From Paramagnetospirillum magnetotacticum MS-1 (GTDB lineage Bacteria; Pseudomonadota; Alphaproteobacteria; Rhodospirillales; Magnetospirillaceae), in the NCBI RefSeq assembly GCF_000829825.1, contig NZ_JXSL01000027.1, forward strand, positions 310,001 through 374,000: 64,000 nt of DNA, given 5' to 3'. Positions 1 to 9,773 of the stretch are shown in pieces. Every line of letters starts with the position of its first letter. Positions within the stretch are counted from its first letter, which is position 1. The translations under genes and the position numbers were made by a program. The notes beneath the pieces were generated by a model. The model was not told the DNA's origin. It saw only the letters and a program-made list of their open reading frames with translations, and ran no database searches.

Positions 1-231
1 TTAGTGGCCATAACAAAATCAAGAAAGCGAATTCACAAAATCAAATTCTGCGAATTTACGCCGTCTTCTTTTCATAATGCTGTTTTCTTAGAGTGGTGCG
101 CCCGATGGCTTGCGCCAATGGTATGCATATTCGAAATCGGTATTTGGACTTATTGACTAGTACAGAAGGTCGTCATAGAACGGATAAAGATGGAGGGTCC
201 GTATCAATATCGGCCTTGGGATATATGTCGA
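1..231. other. AT-rich leader upstream of the chemoreceptor
   Basis: No gene is supported here. The first 150 bases are clearly more AT-rich than the rest of the window, and reading frames on both strands are closed by stops. The segment holds the candidate chemoreceptor promoter described separately at 153-181. Confidence 0.6.
153..181 (+). promoter_or_regulatory. candidate sigma70-type promoter of the chemoreceptor gene
   Basis: TTGACT (153-158), a 17-base spacer and TAGAAC (176-181) match five of six and four of six consensus positions. They lie about 50 bases upstream of the chosen start codon at 232. This is motif matching only. Confidence 0.35.
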
Positions 232-1920
232 ATGTCTATCAGTAATTGGCGTTTCAGAGCCAAGATTCTTCTCATCGTTGTGCTGTCGCTGCTGGGTATG
301 GCGACGATCATCGCGGTGAATCTCGCCAATCTCCATGACGAGTTGATGACGGCCCGCAAGGTCAAGACCCAGCATGTGGTCGAAACCGCTCACAGCGTCA
401 TCAGCCATTACGTCAAACTGGCCAAATCCGGTCAGATGACCACCGAGGCCGCCCAGGCTGCCGCTATCGACGCCATCAAGAACATGCGCTATTCCGGAAC
501 CGAGTATTTCTGGATCAACAGCCTGGCGGGCAAGATGGTCGTCCACCCCATCCGCCCCGACATGCAAGGCCAGGACCTGATGGGTCTGAAGGATCCGGCG
601 GGCAAGAATTTCTTCGCCTCGATGATTGAGGTGGTCAATAAGGACAAGGCCGGTTTCGTCGATTATCTGTGGCCCAAACCCGGATTCGACAAGCCGGTTC
701 CCAAGCTGTCCTACGTCAAGGGGATAGATGAATGGGCGTGGCTGGTGGGGTCGGGCATCTATATCGATGACGTGGACACCGCTTTTCGCGCCGAGGTCGT
801 TCAAATTGGCGGCATCGTGGCTGGTGTGGTGTTTATAGTGTTGCTGGTGTCCTGGTGGATCGGCAAGAACGTTGTCGATGGCATGCACAATGTCACCGGC
901 GGAATCCGCAAACTGGCCGAGGGCGACACCGCTGTCGAGATCAGGGGGGCTGATCGCGGCGACGAGATCGGTGATCTGGTCCGTGCCGCTGAGATCTTTC
1001 GCGAACACTCTCTGACCATGGAACGGATGTCGGCGGAACGGGCTGAAAATCGCCGTCAGGCAGAGGTGGAACGCCGCTCCACCCTGTCCGGTCTGGCCGA
1101 CGAGTTGGAGCGCGGCGTCAAATCGACCGTGGTGATGGTCAGCGATTCCGCCAATCGCATGCAGACGACGGCCAATGGCATGGCGGGTTCTATCGATCAC
1201 GCCTCGCGGGAAAGTCAGGCCGTGGCGGCGGCTGCCCAGCAGACCTCGTCCAACGTGGAAACAGTGGCCGCCGCGGCCGAGGAATTGTCGTCATCCATTC
1301 GCGGCATCGGCGCTCAGGTGATGGAAAGCGCTCATATCGCCAAGGAGGCTGTTGACGCCGCCAACCGCACCGATTCCGTGGTGCGCGGCCTGTCCGAGGC
1401 CGCCGACCGGATCGGAGAGGTGGTGCGCCTGATCAATGATATCGCAGGTCAGACCAATTTGCTGGCTCTGAACGCCACCATCGAGGCCGCTCGGGCGGGC
1501 GAGGCTGGCAAGGGCTTCGCCGTGGTGGCCAATGAGGTCAAGCATCTGGCCAGCCAGACCGCCAGGGCCACCGAAGAGATCGGCCAGCAGATCGCCTCCA
1601 TCCAATCGACCACTGCCGACGCGGTGGGTGCCATCGAGTCCATCGGCAAAACCATCGGCCGCATGGATGAGATTGCCGGTTCCATCGCCGATGCGGTGGA
1701 GCAGCAGGGCGCGGCGACTCAGGAAATCGCCCGCAATGTCCACGAGGCGGCCGATGGGGCAGAGGAGGTATCGCGCCACATCTCCTCCATCAGCCGGACC
1801 GCATCGGAAGCCGGTGTGGCAGCCCGCGAATTGTTGGAAGCGGCGGCGGAATTGGCTGGAGAGTCCGAAACCCTGCGCAGCGGCGTGGACCGTTTCCTGG
1901 GCGAAGTGCGGGCAATGTAG
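232..1920 (+). CDS. methyl-accepting chemotaxis protein with periplasmic Cache domain
   Basis: Chemoreceptor of about 562 residues. A membrane segment at about residues 12-30 and a second at about 190-212 bracket a periplasmic domain of the single-Cache type, rich in W, Y and small-ligand-type motifs. A HAMP linker follows, then a long cytoplasmic signalling helix pair. The hairpin tip contains the near-invariant string [20 protein letters not shown], which binds CheA/CheW. No C-terminal CheR/CheB-tethering pentapeptide is seen. The ATG at 232 was chosen over 190 because it places the basic residues directly before the first membrane helix. The ligand is unknown. It is probably transcribed alone, with a hairpin terminator downstream. 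Confidence 0.93.
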   Translation: MSISNWRFRAKILLIVVLSLLGMATIIAVNLANLHDELMTARKVKTQHVVETAHSVISHYVKLAKSGQMTTEAAQAAAIDAIKNMRYSGTEYFWINSLAGKMVVHPIRPDMQGQDLMGLKDPAGKNFFASMIEVVNKDKAGFVDYLWPKPGFDKPVPKLSYVKGIDEWAWLVGSGIYIDDVDTAFRAEVVQIGGIVAGVVFIVLLVSWWIGKNVVDGMHNVTGGIRKLAEGDTAVEIRGADRGDEIGDLVRAAEIFREHSLTMERMSAERAENRRQAEVERRSTLSGLADELERGVKSTVVMVSDSANRMQTTANGMAGSIDHASRESQAVAAAAQQTSSNVETVAAAAEELSSSIRGIGAQVMESAHIAKEAVDAANRTDSVVRGLSEAADRIGEVVRLINDIAGQTNLLALNATIEAARAGEAGKGFAVVANEVKHLASQTARATEEIGQQIASIQSTTADAVGAIESIGKTIGRMDEIAGSIADAVEQQGAATQEIARNVHEAADGAEEVSRHISSISRTASEAGVAARELLEAAAELAGESETLRSGVDRFLGEVRAM

Positions 1921-1925
1921 CCGTC

Positions 1926-1939
1926 TTGACTGTCCTCAA
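1926..1939 (+). promoter_or_regulatory. FNR/NnrR-type box upstream of nnrS
   Basis: TTGACTGTCCTCAA has the TTGA-N6-TCAA symmetry of CRP/FNR-superfamily sites. Its centre lies about 66 bases upstream of the nnrS ATG. NnrS genes are commonly controlled by nitric-oxide-responsive NnrR/DNR regulators of this family, which fits. The same class of box occurs at 23941-23954. Confidence 0.5.
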
Positions 1940-1947
1940 GGCGATAT

Positions 1948-1980
1948 GACCGGCGGTGGGGCACCATTCGCCGGTCTTTC
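1948..1980 (+). terminator. hairpin after the chemoreceptor gene
   Basis: GACCGGCG (1948-1955) pairs perfectly with CGCCGGTC (1969-1976) and is followed by TTTCGTTT. The loop holds a second small stem. Probable Rho-independent terminator of the chemoreceptor transcript, lying between the FNR-type box and nnrS. Confidence 0.55.
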
Positions 1981-1998
1981 GTTTGAGGATGTTCGTTC

Positions 1999-3210
1999 AT
2001 GGCCACGATTCCGTTGATGGAACCCGTCTACAAGGGCTCGCGGGGGCCGGTGTTCTTTGCCGCCGGGTTTCGCCCGTTCTTTCTGTTCGCCGCCATCCAG
2101 GCCGCGGTCATGCTGCCTGTCTGGCTATTGGCATTTGCCGGAATTCTCCCCGTTCCGGCCAACTGGAATCCGGTGGTCTGGCATTCCCATGCCATGGTCT
2201 TCGGGCTGGGCGGCGCGGCGGTGGGCGGCTTTCTGCTGACAGCGGTTCCCAACTGGACCAATTCCCACCATGTGTCGGGCAGGCCGTTGATGGCGCTGTT
2301 CGGCCTGTGGCTGGCTGGGCGCGCAGCCGTTGCCCTGGCTGGAATTCTACCGCCGCTCCTGGTGGCGGCCATCGATCTTGGTTATCTGCCGCTTCTGGCC
2401 TATCTCCTGGCCAAGCCCCTGATTCAGGCTGGCAAGTGGCGCAACATCGTTTTTCTACCCATTCTCGGCGTTTTGTGGCTGGCCGGGATGTGCGCCCATA
2501 TCGAGGCGCTGACCGGTCATGTGGCGGGGCTCAAGGGCGTGACTCTGGGCATTTTCATCTTGTTGCTGATGATTGCCATCGTGGGCGGACGCATTATTCC
2601 CTCCTTCACCCAGAATTGGCTGCGCATGCAGGGCCGACCGGTGGATGTCGCCCCGGTGGGCTGGATCGAAAGCGGCGGGGCAGGGGGCATCGTCGCCCTG
2701 GCGGGGCTCGCCCAGGTCTTGCTGCCGTCGTCGCCTCTGGCAGGAGGGACGTTGCTGCTTGCGGCGTTGGTCCATGCCTGGCGGCTGTCGGGCTGGCATG
2801 GGCTCAAGGTCGTCTCCAGTCCCATTCTCGTCATCTTGCATGTGGGCTATGCCTGGATGGTTTTGGGCTTCGCCTTGCTGGGGCTGTCGGCGTTCATCGC
2901 ATCTCTGCCGCCTTCGGCCGCTTTGCACGCCCTGACCGCAGGGGCCATCGCCACCATGATCATGGCGGTGATGAGCCGTGCCGCGCTGGGCCATGCCGGT
3001 CATCCGCTGGTGGTTTCCAAGCTTACGGTCTGGGCCTATGGCCTGATTTCGGCGGGTGCACTGCTTCGCGTGGTGGCCCCGGTCATTCCCGACGGCATGA
3101 TGGTTCTCACCATGATGGGGGGCGGGGTGTGGACCCTTGCCTGGCTGCTGTATGTGGTGGTCTACTTTCCCATCTGCACCCGTCCGCGCGCCGACGGGCG
3201 GCCTGGGTGA
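1999..3210 (+). CDS. nnrS: NnrS family haem/copper membrane protein
   Basis: Polytopic inner-membrane protein of 403 residues with about twelve hydrophobic helices. The N-terminal RPFF motif, the W-H-S-H-x-M-x-x-G motif near residue 55 and conserved internal histidines are typical of NnrS. Family members protect against nitric oxide and nitrosative stress and are usually expressed with denitrification genes, although none of those lie in this window. The FNR-type box just upstream supports control by oxygen limitation or nitric oxide. It ends ten bases before the next gene, with which it is probably cotranscribed. Confidence 0.88.
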   Translation: MATIPLMEPVYKGSRGPVFFAAGFRPFFLFAAIQAAVMLPVWLLAFAGILPVPANWNPVVWHSHAMVFGLGGAAVGGFLLTAVPNWTNSHHVSGRPLMALFGLWLAGRAAVALAGILPPLLVAAIDLGYLPLLAYLLAKPLIQAGKWRNIVFLPILGVLWLAGMCAHIEALTGHVAGLKGVTLGIFILLLMIAIVGGRIIPSFTQNWLRMQGRPVDVAPVGWIESGGAGGIVALAGLAQVLLPSSPLAGGTLLLAALVHAWRLSGWHGLKVVSSPILVILHVGYAWMVLGFALLGLSAFIASLPPSAALHALTAGAIATMIMAVMSRAALGHAGHPLVVSKLTVWAYGLISAGALLRVVAPVIPDGMMVLTMMGGGVWTLAWLLYVVVYFPICTRPRADGRPG

Positions 3211-3219
3211 GGTGATGCG

Positions 3220-3945
3220 ATGATTGTCTTTTTCACCGATTTCGGGGCGCAGGGCCCCTATCTCGGCCAGATGGAGATGGTCATCCGCCGCGCCCTGCCC
3301 ACCGAACCGGTGGTCAATCTTTTGGCCGACGCCCCCCGGTTCGATCCCAAGTCATCGGCCTATCTGCTGGCCGCGCTCTCACCCGGCATTCCCCGCCAGT
3401 CCGTGGTTCTGGCGGTGGTGGATCCGGGTGTGGGCGGCGAGCGACTGCCCCTGGTGGTGGAAGCCGACGGCGTGCTGTTCGTCGGCCCGGATAACGGGCT
3501 GTTTGAGCCCTTGATCCGCCGTTCCGGGTCGATTCGGGCCTGGGAAATCGTCTGGCGGCCCGAACGCATGTCGGCCAGCTTTCACGGCCGCGATCTTTTC
3601 GCACCCATCGCCGCGCGTCTGGCTGCGGGGCTCGGGCCCGAGGATGCCGGGTGCCGGACCATGGAGGCGCCGCGCCGACCGGATTGGCCCGATGATCTGG
3701 CGGCCATCATTTATCATGATCATTACGGCAATGCCTGGACCGGTTTGCGCGCCGCTATTCTGGGCGAGACTACGGTTTTACGGGCCGGAGGGCATGACTT
3801 TCACCGGGCGCGGACTTTTTCCGATGTCCCGCCGGGCAAGGGCTTTTGGTACGAAAATTCGGCGGGACTGGCCGAAATCGCCGTCAATGGCGGTTCAGCC
3901 GCCAGATTGCCATCACTGGCCCTTGGTGCTTGCGTTACAAAATAA
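3220..3945 (+). CDS. SAM hydroxide adenosyltransferase (DUF62 family)
   Basis: Protein of 241 residues of the DUF62/SAM hydrolase family, which converts S-adenosylmethionine and water to adenosine and methionine. Visible motifs are the N-terminal FTDFG, VVDPGVGG near residue 67, GPDNGLF near residue 91 and DHYGNAWT in the second half. It is of normal length and lies only ten bases downstream of nnrS. The function is biochemically established for homologues, but the physiological role is unclear, and whether it is linked to nitrosative stress here is only suggested by the neighbour. Confidence 0.85.
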   Translation: MIVFFTDFGAQGPYLGQMEMVIRRALPTEPVVNLLADAPRFDPKSSAYLLAALSPGIPRQSVVLAVVDPGVGGERLPLVVEADGVLFVGPDNGLFEPLIRRSGSIRAWEIVWRPERMSASFHGRDLFAPIAARLAAGLGPEDAGCRTMEAPRRPDWPDDLAAIIYHDHYGNAWTGLRAAILGETTVLRAGGHDFHRARTFSDVPPGKGFWYENSAGLAEIAVNGGSAARLPSLALGACVTK

Positions 3946-4050
3946 CTTACATTCTTTCTTATTTTTCCACATTTGTGTGACCAAATGCATATGACAGGGC
4001 CGGTTCGGCGGTTACAGTCGCACCCTGGGGGCTGACGCGGGAGCGAGGGA

Positions 4051-4875
4051 ATGGTTTGCACGGTGAAGTTTTGGGGGGTGCGAGGAAGCATCGCCTGTCC
4101 TTCGCCCGAGCATGTGGTCTATGGCGGCAACACGTCTTGTATTGCTGTTACCACCGAAGCCGGGATCGTGGTCTTTGATGCCGGAACGGGAATCCGGTCC
4201 CTGGGGCGCGAGATTATCGGGCGTGGCGTCGGCCATGCCCAGTTGTTCTTCACCCATACCCATTGGGACCATATCAACGGCTTTCCCTTCTTTGCCCCCG
4301 CTTATAATCCGGCCTTCCGCCTCGATATTCACGGACCAAAGCAGGAGGGAAGCCCGCGCGGCATCCAGCATGTCCTGACCGGCCAGATGGAAACACCCAA
4401 TTTTCCCGTGCCCCTGGCCGCCATGCGCGGCATCGTTTCGTATGAAGATTTCGAGGTGGGGTCCGTCTTTTCTCCCTATGACGGCGTCACGCTGCGTACG
4501 GCGCCCCTGCGCCATCCCAATGGCGCCTGCGGGTATCGTCTGGAGACCGAAGGCGTCGCCATGGCCTATATCACCGATACCGAGCATCTGCCCGGCACGC
4601 CGGACGAGAATGTCTTGTTCCTGATGCGGGGCGCCGATCTGGTGATCTACGACTGCACCTATACGGATGAGCAGTTTCCGTCCAAGGTCGGATGGGGCCA
4701 TTCCACCTGGCAGGAGGGGGTCCGCCTGGCCCGCGCCGCTGGCGTGAAGCGTCTGGCCATCTTCCACCATGATCCCGAGCACACCGATGTCGTCATGGCC
4801 GCCATCGAGGCCGAGGCCGTCCAGTCATGGGATGGCGTGGTCGTCGCTCGCGACGGCATGGAAATTCAGCTTTAG
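4051..4875 (+). CDS. MBL-fold metal-dependent hydrolase
   Basis: Metallo-beta-lactamase-fold protein of 274 residues. It opens with the WGVRGSI signature of the phosphoribosyl-1,2-cyclic-phosphodiesterase-like/YycJ-related branch. The metal site H-x-H-x-D-H is at H69, H71, D73 and H74; a later TDTEH and the C-terminal IFHHDPEHTD supply the other ligands. Phosphodiesterase-like chemistry is likely, but the substrate cannot be told from sequence. About 105 bases separate it from the upstream gene and a bidirectional terminator lies downstream, so it may be its own unit. Confidence 0.85.
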   Translation: MVCTVKFWGVRGSIACPSPEHVVYGGNTSCIAVTTEAGIVVFDAGTGIRSLGREIIGRGVGHAQLFFTHTHWDHINGFPFFAPAYNPAFRLDIHGPKQEGSPRGIQHVLTGQMETPNFPVPLAAMRGIVSYEDFEVGSVFSPYDGVTLRTAPLRHPNGACGYRLETEGVAMAYITDTEHLPGTPDENVLFLMRGADLVIYDCTYTDEQFPSKVGWGHSTWQEGVRLARAAGVKRLAIFHHDPEHTDVVMAAIEAEAVQSWDGVVVARDGMEIQL

Positions 4876-4893
4876 AAGCTCGTCTGTCTCGAA

Positions 4894-4937
4894 AACAATA
4901 ACGGCGCGGAGTACTGGGCTCCGCGCCGTTCATTGTT
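4894..4937. terminator. bidirectional terminator between convergent genes
   Basis: ACGGCGCGGAG (4901-4911) pairs perfectly with CTCCGCGCCGT (4919-4929). An outer AACAAT/ATTGTT stem (4894-4899 and 4932-4937) gives A- and T-rich flanks on both sides. It lies between the convergent MBL hydrolase and mucR genes and suits both directions. Confidence 0.75.
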
Positions 4938-4950
4938 TGCGAAATTCGCC

Positions 4951-5406
4951 TTAGCGGCGGCCGCGGCGGACCGGCTTATCGGCGGTTTCGCCAGCCTTGC
5001 GGCCCAAGCCGATCTTCTTGGCGAAGTCAGAGCGCTGTGCGGCGTAGTTGGGGGCGACCATGGGATAGTCGGGCGGCAGGCCCCACTTCACCCGATACTC
5101 GTCCGGGGTCATGTTGTAAGTGGTGCGCAGATGCCGCTTCAGCATCTTCAGCTTCTTGCCGTCTTCGAGACAGATGATGTAGTCGGGGGTCACCGACTTC
5201 TTGACCGCGATGGCAGGCTTCGGCGCTTCGGACTTTGCTTCCGGCTGGCCACCCTCGAGGGACGAAAGCGATCCGTAGACCGTATTGATCAATTCCGGCA
5301 ATTGTCCTGCGGGAACCGGGTTCTTTCCCACATAGGCGGCAACTACGTCGACGGCCATGCGCAGCAGGTCGTCACGATTGGTTTTATCCGAGTTGATGTC
5401 GCTCAT
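4951..5406 (-). CDS. mucR: MucR/Ros family transcriptional regulator
   Basis: DNA-binding protein of 151 residues of the alphaproteobacterial MucR/Ros family. It has an N-terminal oligomerisation region and a prokaryotic zinc-finger region: CLEDGKKLKMLKRHL, then the MTPDEYRVKWGLP and YPMVAPNYA strings that define the family. The finger reads C-x-x-D rather than C-x-x-C at its first half, as in several MucR homologues that use Asp as a ligand or fold without zinc. Family members repress or silence AT-rich promoters, including exopolysaccharide, motility and symbiosis or virulence genes, and their own. The 339-base AT-rich region upstream is a natural place for autoregulation. Confidence 0.9.
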   Translation of the reverse strand: MSDINSDKTNRDDLLRMAVDVVAAYVGKNPVPAGQLPELINTVYGSLSSLEGGQPEAKSEAPKPAIAVKKSVTPDYIICLEDGKKLKMLKRHLRTTYNMTPDEYRVKWGLPPDYPMVAPNYAAQRSDFAKKIGLGRKAGETADKPVRRGRR

Positions 5407-5745
5407 CTGGCTATCCGACCACGGTTTGTTGACATTATTGATTCAATGAATGCATGGAGGAACTTTAGTGTCAATTGGAAATTGCATCTTCTGAATAATG
5501 AGTTCTTTGGTTCGGCGTGAACAGCAATAATCATCATCCGTTAGGATGGGGGTTTAACCCGATGGTCTGTGTAGCCGTCAAGGGTTCTATTGGTACATAC
5601 CCTCGTCTTGATACTTTTTTTGAAGTCGCGGTGGATGATCCGTGTCGCAGTCGTTCGTGCCCCATGAGCTTGTGGCGCATTGGCAAGACGGTCCGACATA
5701 TGGTATCTAGCCCACTCGGACACAGATCGCCGGGGTAGGGTAAGA
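5407..5745. promoter_or_regulatory. divergent intergenic region between mucR and rpiB
   Basis: This 339-base gap separates two divergent genes. No convincing gene is visible. The mucR-proximal 150 bases are strongly AT-rich with several T-A steps, as expected of a MucR-type autoregulatory region. A candidate rpiB promoter is TTGGCA (5680-5685), an 18-base spacer and TATCTA (5704-5709). No riboswitch or tRNA was recognised. Confidence 0.4.
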
Positions 5746-6189
5746 ATGAGCGCGAAAATCATGGCCATTGCCTGCGATCATGGCGGTGTCGATCTCAAGG
5801 ACGTGCTGATCAAGGATCTGGCCGCATCGGGCTGGACGGTTCTTGACCTGGGGACCGACGGACCCGAGTCCGTCGATTATCCTGATTTCGCGGTCAAGCT
5901 GGCCCAGGCCCTGAAGGACGGCAAGGCCGAACGCGGCGTTCTGCTCTGCGGCACCGGCATCGGCATCTCCATCGCCGCCAACCGTTTCGATCATATCCGC
6001 GCAGCCCTGGTGCACGACGCTTTCGGCGCCCGAATGTGCCGTCAGCACAATGACGCCAATGTTCTTGTCATGGGCGGGCGCACCATCGGTCCCGAAGTGG
6101 CGCGCGATTGCCTGAAGATTTTCACCGAGACCGAATTCGAGGGCGGCCGTCATGCGCGGCGCGTCTCCAAGTTGTCCGCTAACGGATAA
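5746..6189 (+). CDS. rpiB: ribose 5-phosphate isomerase B
   Basis: Cytoplasmic RpiB/LacA-type isomerase of 147 residues. It interconverts ribose 5-phosphate and ribulose 5-phosphate in the non-oxidative pentose phosphate pathway. The IACDHGG motif near the N-terminus, [10 protein letters not shown] mid-protein and the catalytic-Cys/Gly loop are all present. The ATG at 5746 follows a purine-rich GGGTAAG ribosome-binding site; the frame is open further upstream without family similarity. glyA starts 43 bases after the stop, the common alphaproteobacterial rpiB-glyA arrangement. Confidence 0.93.
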   Translation: MSAKIMAIACDHGGVDLKDVLIKDLAASGWTVLDLGTDGPESVDYPDFAVKLAQALKDGKAERGVLLCGTGIGISIAANRFDHIRAALVHDAFGARMCRQHNDANVLVMGGRTIGPEVARDCLKIFTETEFEGGRHARRVSKLSANG

Positions 6190-6232
6190 AACTCCGCCAC
6201 ACCACCACGACCGACTGCCAGAAAGAGATCCG

Positions 6233-7516
6233 ATGTCCAGCGCACCCACCGACGCCTTTTTCCGCACTTCGCTCGCCGAGCGTGATCCCGAGGTCTTCGC
6301 GGCCATCACCAGCGAGTTGAAGCGCCAGCAGGATCAGATCGAGCTGATCGCTTCCGAGAACATCGTGTCGCGCGCGGTTCTCGAGGCCCAGGGGTCTGTG
6401 CTGACCAACAAATACGCCGAGGGTTATCCCGGCAAGCGTTATTACGGCGGCTGCGAGTTTGTCGATATCGCCGAAAGCCTGGCCATCTCGCGCGCCTGTC
6501 AGATCTTCGGCTGCACCTACGCCAATGTTCAGCCCAGTTCGGGCTCCCAGGCCAATCAGGGCGTCTATATGGCGCTGCTGCAGCCGGGCGATACCGTCAT
6601 GGGTATGAGCCTGGCGGCCGGTGGTCACCTGACCCATGGCGCCTCTGTCAACCAGTCGGGCAAGTGGTTCAAGGCCGTTCAATACGGCGTGCGCAAGCAA
6701 GATTCCCAGATCGACTTCGCCGAGGTCGAGGAACTGGCCCGCACCCATAAGCCCAAGCTGATCATCGCCGGTGGTTCCGCCTATCCGCGCACCATCGACT
6801 TCGCCCGCTTCCGCAAGATCGCCGATGAGGTGGGGGCGTTCTTCATGGTCGATATGGCGCATTTCGCCGGTCTGGTGGCGGGTGGCGCCTATCCCAACCC
6901 GCTGCCCCATGCCCATGTGGTGACCACCACCACCCACAAGACGCTGCGCGGTCCGCGCGGCGGCATGATCCTGTCCAACGACGCCGATATCGGCAAGAAG
7001 ATCAACTCGGCCATCTTCCCCGGCATCCAGGGTGGCCCCTTGATGCATGTCATCGCGGGCAAGGCGGTGGCCTTCGGCGAGGCGCTGAAGCCCGAGTTCA
7101 AGCTCTATGCCCGCCAGGTGGTGGACAATGCCCGCGCCCTGGCCGACACCTTGGTGCGCCGGGGCCTGGACATCGTCTCGGGCGGCACCGATTCCCACCT
7201 GATGCTGGTGGATCTGCGGCCCAAGAAGCTGACCGGCAAGGCCGCCGAGGCCAGCCTGGAACATGCGGGCATGACCTGCAACAAGAACGGTATTCCCTTC
7301 GACCCGGAAAAGCCGACCATCACCTCGGGCGTGCGTCTGGGCACGCCAGCGGCGACCACGCGCGGTTTCGGCATCGAAGAGTTCAAGAAGGTGGGCGAGC
7401 TGATCGGCGACGTACTCGACGGTCTGGCCGCCAACCCAGAGGATAATTCGGCGGCCGAGGCCCGTGCGCGGGCCGAGGTGGCTGAGCTGTGCCGGCGCTT
7501 CCCGATCTATTCGTAA
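6233..7516 (+). CDS. glyA: serine hydroxymethyltransferase
   Basis: PLP-dependent enzyme of 427 residues that interconverts serine and glycine with tetrahydrofolate, the main source of one-carbon units. The internal-aldimine lysine is in [14 protein letters not shown] (K236). ASENIVS and [15 protein letters not shown] near the N-terminus are family signatures. The start at 6233 follows GAAAGAGA and gives the usual length. It lies downstream of rpiB and upstream of nrdR, and a GC-rich imperfect stem at about 7541-7564 may be weakly terminating. Confidence 0.97.
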   Translation: MSSAPTDAFFRTSLAERDPEVFAAITSELKRQQDQIELIASENIVSRAVLEAQGSVLTNKYAEGYPGKRYYGGCEFVDIAESLAISRACQIFGCTYANVQPSSGSQANQGVYMALLQPGDTVMGMSLAAGGHLTHGASVNQSGKWFKAVQYGVRKQDSQIDFAEVEELARTHKPKLIIAGGSAYPRTIDFARFRKIADEVGAFFMVDMAHFAGLVAGGAYPNPLPHAHVVTTTTHKTLRGPRGGMILSNDADIGKKINSAIFPGIQGGPLMHVIAGKAVAFGEALKPEFKLYARQVVDNARALADTLVRRGLDIVSGGTDSHLMLVDLRPKKLTGKAAEASLEHAGMTCNKNGIPFDPEKPTITSGVRLGTPAATTRGFGIEEFKKVGELIGDVLDGLAANPEDNSAAEARARAEVAELCRRFPIYS

Positions 7517-7587
7517 GGCGTCCATCAACCAAGATTAAAGGGCGGGGGCCTGTTTAAGCCTCCGCCGGTCTACCGGGGGGAAAGATC

Positions 7588-8049
7588 ATGCGGTGTCCGT
7601 TTTGCGGTCACGACGATACCCAGGTGAAGGATTCGCGGCCGACCGAGGATAACTCGGCCATCCGGCGGCGGCGGTCCTGCCCGGAATGTGGTTCGCGCTT
7701 CACCACCTTCGAGCGGGTGCAGATCCGCGATCTGGTGGTGATCAAGAAGGATGGCGGCCGTTCGCCCTTCGACCGCGACAAGGTGTTGAAGTCGCTACGC
7801 ATCGCGCTTCGCAAGCGCCCCGTGGATGACGAGCAGATCGAACGCATCGTCAACGGCATCCATCGCCGCCTGGAAAGCATGGGTGAAAACGAGGTGCCGT
7901 CCAAGTTCATCGGCGAACTGGTGATGGAGGTGCTGATGGACCTCGACAAGGTCGCCTATGTCCGCTACGCCTCGGTATACCGCAATTTCCGCGAAGCCAA
8001 GGACTTCGAGGATTTCCTGGGGAAGATGGTTGTCCCACGCCTCGACTGA
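7588..8049 (+). CDS. nrdR: transcriptional repressor NrdR
   Basis: Zinc-ribbon and ATP-cone repressor of ribonucleotide reductase genes, 153 residues, full length. The zinc ligands are C3, C6, C31 and C34 with the intervening RRRRSC segment. The ATP-cone follows from about residue 46 ([15 protein letters not shown]). It responds to the ATP/dATP balance. It heads the riboflavin operon as in many alphaproteobacteria, and its 3' end overlaps the likely TTG start of ribD. Confidence 0.96.
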   Translation: MRCPFCGHDDTQVKDSRPTEDNSAIRRRRSCPECGSRFTTFERVQIRDLVVIKKDGGRSPFDRDKVLKSLRIALRKRPVDDEQIERIVNGIHRRLESMGENEVPSKFIGELVMEVLMDLDKVAYVRYASVYRNFREAKDFEDFLGKMVVPRLD

Positions 8050-9157
8050 CCGCACGCAGTCCGAAATCGATCTGGGCCATATGCGGGCCGCTCTGGCGCT
8101 TGCCCGGCGCGGCTTGGGTACTGTGTGGCCCAATCCGGCCGTGGGCTGCGTCATCGTGCGCGATGGCAGGGTGGTGGGACGCGGCTGGACCCAGCCGGGC
8201 GGACGCCCCCATGCCGAGACCGAAGCCCTGGCCATGGCGGGACGCGCGGCCAATGGTGCCACGGTCTATGTGACCCTGGAGCCTTGCGCCCATCACGGCA
8301 AGACGGCGCCATGCGCCGACGCCCTGATCGCCGCCGGTGTGTCCCGCGTTGTGGTCGCCGTGCAGGACCCGGATTCCCGTGTGGCGGGCAAGGGCATCGA
8401 CCGTCTGCGGGTGGCGGGCATTCCGGTGACCGAGGGCGTGTTGCACGCCGAGGCCTCGGAACTGAATGCCGGTTTCTTTCTGCGCATCAATACCGGTCGG
8501 CCCCTGGTGACCCTGAAGCTGGCCACAACCCTGGACGGCCGCATCGCCACCCATACCGGGGAAAGCCGCTGGATCACCGGCGAACAGGCCCGTGCGGCGG
8601 CTCATCTGCTGCGCGCCGAGACCGACGCCATCATGGTGGGGAGCGGTACGGCCCTGCATGACGACCCCGATCTCACGTGCCGCCTGCCGGGACTGGTGGA
8701 GCGCTCGCCGGTCCGCGTGGTGGTGGACGGGCGGTTGCGCCTGCCGCTGACCAGCCGGTTGGTTTCCACCGCCAATGAGGTTCCCACCTGGCTGCTGACG
8801 CTGGAGGATTGCGATTCCGACCGGCGCGAGGCCTATGAGGATGCCGGTGTGGACGTGGTCGAGGTCTCGCCCGGTCCCGACGGCGCCGTCGATCTTGAAC
8901 TGGCCTTGCAGGCCCTGGGCGAAAGCGGCGTGACGCGGGTGCTGGTGGAGGGTGGTGCCCATCTGTCCGCCGCCTTGCTGCGCGCCGGTCTGGTGGACCG
9001 CATGGTCTGGTTCCGGGCGCCGCGCCTGATGGGCGGCGACGGTTTGCCTGCCGCCGTTTCCTTCGGCATCGACCATCTGGCCCAGACCCCCCATTTCGAA
9101 CGCGTCGAAATCCGTGCCCTCGGCGACGACGTGATGGAAACCTATATCCGTCTATAG
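8030..9157 (+). CDS. ribD: bifunctional deaminase/reductase of riboflavin synthesis
   Basis: Protein of about 375 residues with an N-terminal pyrimidine deaminase domain and a C-terminal reductase domain. Together they convert the first pyrimidine product of GTP cyclohydrolase II to the ribitylamino-uracil precursor. The zinc site is in HAETEAL and [13 protein letters not shown]; the reductase part contains TTLDGRIA and LVEGGAHL. The start is uncertain: TTG at 8030 (20-base overlap with nrdR) keeps the usual N-terminal helix, while ATG at 8081 would begin directly at [11 protein letters not shown]. ribE follows after 18 bases. Confidence 0.94.
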   Translation: MSHASTDRTQSEIDLGHMRAALALARRGLGTVWPNPAVGCVIVRDGRVVGRGWTQPGGRPHAETEALAMAGRAANGATVYVTLEPCAHHGKTAPCADALIAAGVSRVVVAVQDPDSRVAGKGIDRLRVAGIPVTEGVLHAEASELNAGFFLRINTGRPLVTLKLATTLDGRIATHTGESRWITGEQARAAAHLLRAETDAIMVGSGTALHDDPDLTCRLPGLVERSPVRVVVDGRLRLPLTSRLVSTANEVPTWLLTLEDCDSDRREAYEDAGVDVVEVSPGPDGAVDLELALQALGESGVTRVLVEGGAHLSAALLRAGLVDRMVWFRAPRLMGGDGLPAAVSFGIDHLAQTPHFERVEIRALGDDVMETYIRL

Positions 9158-9175
9158 CAAACCAGTGAGGTTCCC

Positions 9176-9769
9176 ATGTTCACCGGCATCGTCACCGATC
9201 TCGGCGTGGTGCGCCGTATCGTTCGCGGCGAGGGGCGCGAAGCCCGTTTCGAGATAGCCAGCCGCTACGACACCGCAACCATCGCCATCGGCGCCAGCAT
9301 CGCCCATAACGGCGTCTGCCTGACCATCATCGAGGTGGGGCCGGACTGGCATGCGGTGGAAGCCTCTGCCGAGACCTTGTCCAAGACCACCCTGGGCGGT
9401 TGGGTCGAAGGCTCCAAGGTCAATCTGGAACGGGCTCTCAAAGTGGGCGACGAACTGGGCGGCCATATCGTTTCCGGCCATGTGGACGGCGTCGCCAAGG
9501 TGGTGGATATCCGCCCCGAGAACGAATCCCTGCGCTTTACCTTCGAAACGCCCGCCGATCTGGCCTGTTTTGTGGCGCCCAAGGGTTCGGTGGCGCTGGA
9601 CGGCGTGTCGCTGACTGTCAACGAGGTTGACGGTCGGCGCTTCGGGGTCAACATCATTCCCCATACCCAGTCGGTGACGACCTTCGGCACCTATCGCCCC
9701 GGCCATGAGGTGAATATGGAAATCGACATGCTGGCACGCTATGTTGCCCGCCTGTTGCAAAAGGACTGA
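9176..9769 (+). CDS. ribE: riboflavin synthase alpha chain
   Basis: Lumazine-binding-domain protein of 197 residues that dismutates two 6,7-dimethyl-8-ribityllumazine molecules to riboflavin. The two internal lumazine-binding repeats (about 1-97 and 98-197) are visible, with the N-terminal MFTGIV, the Cys-containing NGVCLT and GGHIVSGHVDG in the first and GVSLTVN and IPHT in the second. It lies in a tight operon between ribD and ribB, four bases from the proposed ribB start. Confidence 0.96.
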   Translation: MFTGIVTDLGVVRRIVRGEGREARFEIASRYDTATIAIGASIAHNGVCLTIIEVGPDWHAVEASAETLSKTTLGGWVEGSKVNLERALKVGDELGGHIVSGHVDGVAKVVDIRPENESLRFTFETPADLACFVAPKGSVALDGVSLTVNEVDGRRFGVNIIPHTQSVTTFGTYRPGHEVNMEIDMLARYVARLLQKD

Positions 9770-9773
9770 CACC

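Noticed and set aside
1-150. A minus-strand gene ending at position 1-3 (TAA)
   Set aside because: The frame is closed by TGA after only a few codons, so it is not supported.
8050-9175. An FMN riboswitch in front of the riboflavin genes
   Set aside because: The rib genes are packed with gaps of at most about 20 bases and no conserved RFN-element segments were found.
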